This document shows, piece after piece, positions 57,536 to 64,000 of a stretch of 64,000 nt of DNA. Position 1 is the first letter of the stretch, and every line of letters begins with the position of its first letter. Source of the DNA: Peronospora farinosa (taxonomy: Eukaryota > Oomycota > Peronosporomycetes > Peronosporales > Peronosporaceae); assembly GCA_947646735.1 (NCBI GenBank), contig CANTFK010000868.1:1-64000 (forward strand). Reading direction: 5' to 3'. Below the pieces are notes generated by a model. That model worked only from the letters and a program-made list of their open reading frames with translations, was not told where the DNA came from and did no database searches. The position numbers and the translations under genes are program-made.

Positions 57536-58255
57536 TCCCGATCATTCGGCTCCAGATTTATCGAGCAAATTGTTACATGGACTTAGCCAAAATTCCTAAT
57601 CGACTTTACCACACTTCTGAGCCACCGCAAGAGGAGAAACTGGTGCAATCAAGATTCCTGCCGATGCGACAGGGTAAAATGAAGATGCGCGACTACGTGC
57701 AAATGGTTAGGCATCTGGCGTCGTGTATTATCACGCACCTCATGGACATGTACACGAAGGTGAATGTCTTTGTGGATGGTATGCGTGAGGGACAGACTCG
57801 CTTATCGCTGGAGCGCGCCGAGCCTGCCACATTGGGGGAGGCAGTTTCTATCGCACTCCGTGAAGACTTTAGAGTCACAAAGGCATATGCCAAACCCTCG
57901 GTCCCCACCGTTCCCCGGCCTTCTGGTCCAGAACCTATGGAGATACACGTGATTGAGTCGTCGGGTGACCGACGACGTGTCATTGGTGACGCTCGCACCG
58001 GGCGTCAAATGGTTTGCTTTCGTTGTCGCAAGCCAGGACATTGCGCAGCTGAGTGCCGTGCGCCAGCGCCGATATCGGTGCAAGTAGTGGATGCCCATCA
58101 TGAGGGTGCTGTACCGGCCGCATGTCCAAAAAACGGTCGGGACAGTAGGTGCAGGGCGCCCTACTGGTTGGAACGGCGGTCCGGGTCCCACGGCGGCAGC
58201 CCAACCTTCCAGTCCTTCTGCGCTACGCGCACGGTTAATTGCCACCACTACGAGT

Positions 58256-58590
58256 GGTGATTCACGTCTGATTATTGTCAGCTTACTTGTCTCTGGCGTC
58301 CGGCGACCTCTGCGAGCACTCCTGGACTCAGGAGCAACAAACAATTTCTTTCGTATATCTTGTTTATCGATGCTGCCTTCCAGCATTCAGGTCCGTGAGG
58401 GACCTGGCCAAGTCGTCGTCAAGTTGGCTGACGGGAAACCACACCGCGTATCGCGGCGTGAAGTGTCGTTGCTGTACACGTTTGATGGTTTCGCAGTAAT
58501 GATGATTTCTTGTTGATCACGGTGAATTATGCATTCGATTGCATACTGGTCATGCCATGGTTGGCACGTTATAAGCCCCAGATCGACTAG
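58256..58590 (+). pseudogene. Gypsy aspartic protease, lineage A, frameshifted
   Basis: Contains LRALLDSGATNNFFRI (active-site D-S-G, near 58318) and VKLADGKPHRVSRREV. A stop at 58514-58516 interrupts it, and the second motif VMPWLARYKPQID lies in another frame at 58549-58587. It feeds into the long linker-RT frame that opens at 58603. Confidence 0.85.
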
Positions 58591-58602
58591 TTAGCCAGAT
58601 CG

Positions 58603-60504
58603 GTGTCGGGGTCGGTGAGATATCGACTCAAGTTCAATGTCAGTGAAGTGTTCACCCAACTCTTGGTATCTCCAAGTGACTGGCCGAACGTCACAGTCGT
58701 GGATCGTGATTCGACGACGCTGGCGGTGCACAGAGAGAGCAATGGTCCTCTCTGCACTGCTTGTGATGTTCTTCGATACACAAGTGACAGTTACTCCTCG
58801 ATCCACAGCGAGGAGGAGGACGAGGGCGACGCGGTCGAACAGGGGTTCCCGCGCGTCATAAATGCGGTTGAACAGGAGTTCCCGCACGTGAATGCAGTGG
58901 CTGTACTGGGGTTCCCATCTGCACCTATTGTGGTCGAGCAGGGGCTCCCACAAGGGCTATGTGACGACGAGCAAGAGCTCGCCAGCGAGTGTGACGTGGA
59001 CGGACAGGAGTCCCCACGCGAGAGCATGATGGTCGAACCGGGGTTCCCATCATCACCCACTGTGGTCGAACCGAGGTTCCCACATGGGCATATTGTGGTC
59101 GAGCAGGGGCTCCCACACGAGTACAACGTGGACGGACAGGAGTCCCCACGCGAGAGCATGATGGTCGAACCGGGGTTCCCATCATCACCCACTGGGGTCG
59201 AACCGAGGTTCCCACATGGGCATACTGTGGTTGAGCAGGGGCTCCCACACGGGTTTACGGCGGCCGAGCAGGAGCTCCCGCACCAAGTGTCGACGGTCGA
59301 GTTTGGGGTACTCCCGTCCAGTGTTTCCGGCATCTTGGATGAAGACATCCAGTGCCTAGAGGGGGGTGATGATTTATCACCTGACTGCTGTTCGCCAGCT
59401 TCGAGTAGTGAATCGAAGCACGATGGGGACAGCAGCACCGAGAATTTAGCGTTGGAATGTATCCACGCTATCGTGTACGTGGAAGGGAGTCCACAAAGGC
59501 GCCAATATATCGAGGTCGAGAGTCCTCCTCGTCACGCGTCTTCCATTACAAGCCTTCCATGGCTTTCCTGGAAGCATTTCCTACGTGACCTTAAGGGAGG
59601 CACTGTGGAACAAGTGTGTCTAATCACCAACGAGGTGGTTACCGTGGCAAACGAGGAGCATATGGCGCGTCCTCGAAGCGCTGAGCCGAAGTCTGCGCGT
59701 GAAGAAAGGTTTGCATCACAGTCATGGGAGGCCCTGCGAGAGTCTGGTAACCCCGTCTACGACATTGCTCGTGAGTATGCAGACGTGTTCCCGGACAAGA
59801 TCCCGGCTGAACTTCCTGCGGACCGTGGTGTTCGGCACGAGATTGATCTCGTGCCAGGGTCGAAGTATTGTGTGACTCGGCAGTGGCCGTTGCCTCGAGA
59901 TCAAGTCGAAGCTATTGACGCATTCTTTGAAGGCCGCCGCAAAGCGGGTCATGTGCGGGAGAGTATCTCACCACATTCGAGTCCAACCTTTTGCGTGAAG
60001 AAGGCTACGGGAGGCTGGCGGATAGTGCATGCGTTCAATAAGTTATATGATTCCACCATTCCTGCACAAACGCCTATTCCCAGGAAGGACATGGTGCTGA
60101 ATTCCATGTCAGGAAGCGTCATCTTCCGTGCCATCGACTTAACCGATGGTTTTTATCAGATTTTGATGCGACCGAGCGATATCCCACTCACCGCGGTGAG
60201 CACCCCGAGTGGCATGTTATGGGAGTGGCTGGTTATGCCACAAGGGTTGAAGAACGCTCCGGCCACTTTCAATCGCATGGTGTCTCAAGTGTTGAGACCT
60301 CTTCGGAACTTTGCCCCAAGTTATTTTGACGATATCTTCGTCCATAGTCGCTCTGAGGGCAACCTCAACGATGTCCAAGCTCACCTTCAACACCTGAAGC
60401 AAGTGTCTCAACTTATGCGGGACAACGAGTTGTATGCGAATCTCAAGAAGTGTATCTTTTGTGCACCGGAGATTCCGGTGTTGGGTTGCTATGTGAGTAA
60501 ATAG
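58603..60504 (+). CDS. Gypsy linker and reverse transcriptase, lineage A (633-residue frame)
   Basis: The longest intact frame of the window. Residues 1-75 finish the protease-side region. About residues 78-230 are an acidic repeat linker of [24 protein letters not shown] units with a perfect-looking 44-residue (132-bp) duplication at 58996-59259. RT occupies about residues 400-633: [78 protein letters not shown] (catalytic Y-x-DD) and [12 protein letters not shown] at 60502-60504 stops it before RNase H. It would normally be part of a polyprotein. Confidence 0.92.
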   Translation: MSGSVRYRLKFNVSEVFTQLLVSPSDWPNVTVVDRDSTTLAVHRESNGPLCTACDVLRYTSDSYSSIHSEEEDEGDAVEQGFPRVINAVEQEFPHVNAVAVLGFPSAPIVVEQGLPQGLCDDEQELASECDVDGQESPRESMMVEPGFPSSPTVVEPRFPHGHIVVEQGLPHEYNVDGQESPRESMMVEPGFPSSPTGVEPRFPHGHTVVEQGLPHGFTAAEQELPHQVSTVEFGVLPSSVSGILDEDIQCLEGGDDLSPDCCSPASSSESKHDGDSSTENLALECIHAIVYVEGSPQRRQYIEVESPPRHASSITSLPWLSWKHFLRDLKGGTVEQVCLITNEVVTVANEEHMARPRSAEPKSAREERFASQSWEALRESGNPVYDIAREYADVFPDKIPAELPADRGVRHEIDLVPGSKYCVTRQWPLPRDQVEAIDAFFEGRRKAGHVRESISPHSSPTFCVKKATGGWRIVHAFNKLYDSTIPAQTPIPRKDMVLNSMSGSVIFRAIDLTDGFYQILMRPSDIPLTAVSTPSGMLWEWLVMPQGLKNAPATFNRMVSQVLRPLRNFAPSYFDDIFVHSRSEGNLNDVQAHLQHLKQVSQLMRDNELYANLKKCIFCAPEIPVLGCYVSK

Positions 60505-60777
60505 GGGGTTTGAGCTGATCCAGAGAAAGTGTCGTCCATATGTTCTTGGCCCACACCCAAGAACCCTACGGAGCTGTGCTAGTGGCTCGGTTTGGCTAAT
60601 TATTTGCACAAGTATACGAAGGATTATGCTGTTTCTATCCAAACTTTGTCGTCACTCTTGAAGAAAGACGCCTTGTGGTTGTGGCGTCCCGAGCACCAAG
60701 CAGCCTTTGAAGCAGTAAAGAAGAGCCTGGCGTCAGCGCCAGTGCTGGTCCAACCAGACCACTCCAAGCCGTTCTAA
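60505..60777 (+). pseudogene. Gypsy RT/RNase H junction relic
   Basis: Continues after the stop with GLANYLHKYTKDYA and FEAVKKSLASAPVLVQPDHSKPF. It ends abruptly at about 60776 where antisense Copia sequence begins. Most of RNase H and the integrase are missing. Confidence 0.85.
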
Positions 60778-61136
60778 GCACGCTCCAAGATTTGGCTTTC
60801 AGACCCACCAAAATGCTCCACCTGCCGACGATATGCGCCTTGCCGGCCAGGTGTTGTTCTAGGACATCTATCGTGATGTCCTCCAGCCACTCAAACTTGC
60901 ACGCACGCTACGCGAAACCGATCTTGGCGAACAAATTTTTTGATTCTTTCTAGAAGCTTTTTACCAAGGTATTAGTAAAGTCCCTTGCCACCAAAAGGTT
61001 GCAGCGCGAGCTTTCGATGCGAAGCTACTGGCACGCCTTCACCCTGCGTTTTGGGATGGACATACGTCCTGTTTGGCATACCCGCATCGAAATATTATCC
61101 CACAAGAATCTCCTACTGGTCCAGGTCCCGGTTTAA
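60776..61136 (-). pseudogene. Copia gag fragment (minus strand)
   Basis: On the minus strand this matches gag of the Copia element at about 6030-6360: GCGGGTATGCCAAACAGG, AGCTCGCGCTGCAACC, and a degenerate EQHLAGKAH segment. It is only a short truncated piece with frame breaks, joined to the Gypsy element on its left and the LTR on its right. Confidence 0.8.
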
Positions 61137-61140
61137 CCAA

Positions 61141-62673
61141 GTAACAGTTACACGATTCCGTTATGTATATAATACGTAACGGGCAGGTCTAAAAGGGTAC
61201 TTGGTACCTTTGACCTGCCACTTGGGTTAGGCACATCAATGTGACCCACCCTCGTGAATGTGATATCCATGGAAGGATTCACATTCAACAAGGATGACGC
61301 CCAGTTGGGACTAAGGGTCATGGTGACGATTCAGACGGACGTCATCAGCGAACTTAGATATATTTTAAGCTTTGACGTAGGGATACGCTTCTAAAGAGAC
61401 GCGTATCTGATCTTAATATTTAACCAATCAGCTGATAAATTTATGTATGATTATTCCTTATTAAATATAAGTCAGTGTTGAATTTGCTAAACATTGTACA
61501 CTGCGCACAAAAGGCTGAATAAGCTTCTGCGTTTGGTAAGCGTAGCTATTGTCTTAAAAGTTCGTTGCGCGGATCGCTTAGAGCGACCAGCAACGAGTGG
61601 TACAGCGCTTATGCGCCGATTAACACTGTGGTAAAGTGCCAGGGAAAGTTGGAGTTTAAGGGAGATGGAACGGAGAGCAAGAGAACTTCTGGTCACTTCC
61701 CCGAGAAAGTGACCACGACCCGGCCTCGCGGATTTACAACCACACACCAGGCCCCGCCGTATTAAGAATATAAGGACCCATAAGTGCGGAGTCAGCACAG
61801 GCCCCAGGTCCCGGAAACAGGTTCCGGGGACCCAGGAGCCCAGAGGCCCAGGGCCCTAATGTCCGAGGGTGCAGAATCGGTACACAGAATATCGAAGATT
61901 ACAGAAAGTGCAGGTAACATGGAGCCAGTTCTTCTTCCAAGAGTCCACACGGGGCACTATCTAGATCAAAGGGTTAAGGTTAGGCAAGAAAAGCATACAG
62001 AGAATAAGGTTAATAAACACACTCGAATTTGCATTATATGTGGCAGCTTTAAGCGCCCCTTCTAAGCTTCTCCGTCGCTTCACCTCTTCCGGGCGGGATA
62101 CCCTTTGGCCCCCCGACGTCCAGCAGGTGTTAGACGGCTCAAGCAACGCAAGTTGAACCTCAGGATAGTTGGCCTGAGGTGTCAAGTAAGTGTCAACACT
62201 CTACGACCCGCTACAGGAAGCGGTTTCCCTACGGGGAAGAACACAAAGGGGTCCAAAAACCAAGAACAGTCAGCCACCAAAGGGGTACATAGTACCAGGT
62301 GCATCGCTCTCGACTAAGTCGATTGAGCCCAAGAAACCCGGTCCTAAGTGAAGTATATCCACTCGGGGACCACCAAGTCCAAGTCCTATACAAAGACCAA
62401 GTCTTTAAGTCTTCTGCGTCTAACGAGGAGCAAGACCAGCCAAGCCGACGGGTACACAAGGTGAGACCCAAGGCCAACACGACACGGTATCGGGGTACCC
62501 CCTACGTAAGTCGGCAGTCCGGCGCTGTGTGTGTTTGTGGTTCTCTCACGTCGTTTGAGAATCCACTCCACCACAACACCATCACCGCCGCACAAGGAGG
62601 TTGGACGGTCTAACCGCTTCCTCGCGCTTCTCGAAGGTGTGTGTTCGCGTAATACGTGGCGAGTGGACGAGCA
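61141..62673 (+). repeat. Gypsy LTR, lineage B-like, split by a nested element
   Basis: Starts GTAACAGTTACACGATTCC and follows the LTR at 21351 through CACATTGATGTG-type and GGATACGCTTCTAAA segments to 61626. It resumes at 62580 with CATCACCGCCGCACAAGGAGG, ending near GTGGACGAGCA (62673). There is no internal region beside it, so it is a solo LTR or a remnant. Confidence 0.7.
61627..62575 (-). mobile_element. TGTGG element, complete short copy in a Gypsy LTR (949 bp)
   Basis: On the minus strand it starts TGTGGTGGAGTGGATTCTC (62575) and ends CACTTTACCACA (61627). A perfect 4-bp duplication ACAC flanks it (61623-61626 and 62576-62579). The first 600 bases closely match the copy at 29121-30338. 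The 3' half has a G/C-rich imperfect repeat (CCCAGGTCCCGG, CCCAGGAGCCCAGAGGCCC) at about 61795-61862. Confidence 0.9.
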
Positions 62674-62788
62674 TGTGACATCTTGGCTCAGATGATACGT
62701 TCTGCGGAAGTGCCGACTACCTCGGCGCAAGCGCCTTTGCATACGGCTTGAGCATGCCAGGGGGGTGTACGCAATTTGCGCGGCAAAT

Positions 62789-63640
62789 TTAGTGTAAACG
62801 CCAATCCTTTCTTGACACGACCTTAAAGGGTCCAATGAAGTGTAGACGCAACTTTGTCTTATAGACAGCAGACACTACAATTGTAGGTAGGCTCTTAGCA
62901 ATAAGTAAGACTGAATCTACGACCTCATAACAAGTAATACAACTTCTGCCTTTAGCATCCGCATATTCCTTTAGTTTGTCTTGTCTATAAGCCATTGCGT
63001 CATGCGCATGTCGTAAGACATTTAGTCGCGTTGCTAGAAACGCGTTCACCTGTTTTTAACAGTAGCAGCTGACATCAGCAAGCCAATCGGCAACCTCTCC
63101 CCCACTAAGCTCTGAACCATTCGGTGTTATCGTTAGCGGAGCATGTGGTTTTGTGAGTCCTTTCACATAGAACGGAGTGTATCTGGTAATGGCGTGCACA
63201 AAGTTATTTAGCGCAAACTTAACAGGGATCATAGCGCTTCAACGCTTAGTCTTACCAGCACAAACGCTGCGGAGGATATCCTCACCGACGCGATTAACAC
63301 GTTCAGTTTGACCATTGGTCTGCGGATGATCCGCTATGGACATGTCCAATCGGGTGCCTAGCACCTGGCAAAGCGGACTTCCAAAATTTACTCTTAAAAC
63401 GAGAATCACGATCAAAACCAATTGCCACTGGCAAGCCATGTTGGCGAGAAAATCGATCGATAAACACCTCCGCTGTACCTTCACCATCGTTAGAGTCTGG
63501 CACAACCGCTAAGTGAGCCATCTTGCTCAAACGGTAAATGAAGACCACAATACATGTGTTGTCATGCGAATCTTTCGGTAGACCAAACACGAATTTTAAA
63601 GTAATGGACATCCAACACCCGGAGGGAATGGATCTTAGAG
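62789..63640 (-). pseudogene. Gypsy integrase relic (minus strand)
   Basis: From about 63630 leftwards: FVFGLPKDSHDNTCIVVF, DRFSRQHGLPVAIGFDRDSRF (second catalytic aspartate), after a frame change ADHPQTNGQTERVNRV (catalytic glutamate), then RHAHDAMAYRQDKLKEYAD and LHFIGPFKVV. Two or more frame breaks. It is a different lineage from the A and B elements, and its N-terminal part is cut near 63640. Confidence 0.88.
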
Positions 63641-64000
63641 ATCCTATACTTGTACCGGCACTGCGCTGTTGTACCCCTGTCCCCTAGTGACCGGTACCCT
63701 GTCCCCGGTGACCGAAATCCCTGCCCCCGATGAAAGAAACCACTGTCATCGATGACCGGCACCCTATAATTCTGGTGACCCTCGGCTGAGCCTTGAGACC
63801 TTTCGAGGCCTAATCATTGTAATTCCCTCGAGAGAGTGACCTGTAATTCATTACCCCCTATTACAATATCCTTGACTTCTAGTGAGATGGCACGTACTCT
63901 GTCAAAAGATATCCGTAATGATAACAAGCAACTGAATGCTCAAGCATTGTTGGCCTAGAACCGAGTCATCAGGGGTTGAATTCGAGTAATGAGCGTGGAG
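63641..64000. other. Repeat-like end of window
   Basis: Contains three or four imperfect units like CCCTGTCCCCGGTGACCG (63677-63790), reminiscent of the minisatellites in the TGTGG elements, but no element terminus is visible. No gene. Confidence 0.4.

Larger units (their letters stand above)
55507..57613 (+). mobile_element. TGTGG element, complete long copy in lineage A gag (2107 bp)
   Basis: Begins TGTGGTGGAGTGGGATTCG and ends GACTTTACCACA. The flanks are CTTT (55503-55506) and CTTC (57614-57617), a 4-bp duplication with one change. The uninterrupted gag at 16960 reads CTTTTGAGCC, confirming the insertion point. The first and last about 28 bases are partly inverted repeats of each other. 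It is longer than the 1.2-kb copies because of two internal minisatellites (56193-56935 and 57378-57535). No coding capacity; open frames through the array are artefacts of its period. Confidence 0.9.
55016..58140 (+). pseudogene. Gypsy gag, lineage A, split by a nested element
   Basis: The 5' part (55016-55506) parallels [16 protein letters not shown] of the other copy, with one frame change near 55086, and stops at DDLRLAF. After the TGTGG element, gag resumes at 57614-57618 with [20 protein letters not shown]. It runs through [17 protein letters not shown] to the CCHC knuckle [14 protein letters not shown] (58015). The 3' part is open over about 180 codons. Confidence 0.9.

Noticed and set aside
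58791..59438. 215-residue minus-strand frame with [17 protein letters not shown] repeats
   Set aside because: Antisense of the in-frame repeat linker of the Gypsy RT-bearing frame.

Overview
The window reads as nuclear DNA of an oomycete, most likely a plant-associated Peronosporales species (Phytophthora or downy-mildew type). The evidence is a Crinkler-type N-terminal relic with the LFLAK motif, a duplicated RxLR-like secreted fragment, host genes with a few short GT-AG introns, and dense LTR retrotransposons of the Copia and Gypsy types. No species is claimed.

Layout. 1-3.9 kb: a direct duplication of about 1.27 kb carrying a truncated RxLR-like reading frame, with a broken Crinkler N-terminus between the copies and an ankyrin-like frame after them. 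5.15-10.52 kb: one complete Copia element with 427-bp LTRs and a CTTCA target duplication, but a heavily broken polyprotein. 10.5-16.06 kb: decayed Gypsy relics on both strands. 16.06-21.9 kb: a plus-strand mosaic Gypsy element (LTR and gag of one lineage, pol and 3' LTR of another). 21.9-31.29 kb: a minus-strand Gypsy element whose pol is nearly identical to the previous one, so the two form a large inverted repeat. 31.29-50.2 kb: the host gene island. 51.5-61.1 kb: nested Gypsy elements. 61.1-64 kb: an LTR with a nested insertion and another broken integrase.

Host genes: an organellar-type tryptophanyl-tRNA synthetase (its stop codon lies 2 bp from a Gypsy LTR), two small paralogous proteins of 56 and 44 residues, an AFG1/LACE1-type mitochondrial ATPase, a BAR-domain protein, a PDCD2-type protein with a MYND finger, L-2-hydroxyglutarate dehydrogenase in four exons, and a DUSP-domain protein. 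They are monocistronic, on both strands, with no evident pathway link beyond several likely mitochondrial functions.

Most notable signal: a family of roughly 0.95-2.1 kb insertions beginning TGTRGTGGAG and ending CCACA. Four copies have both ends and 4-bp target duplications (TCCG, CTTT/CTTC, AGAG, ACAC). Three interrupt the gag gene of three different Gypsy elements, and one interrupts an LTR. Each copy carries its own unrelated minisatellite in the 3' half, including an array with about 34 copies of GATCGCG. They may be solo LTRs of an unseen Gypsy lineage or a non-autonomous element.
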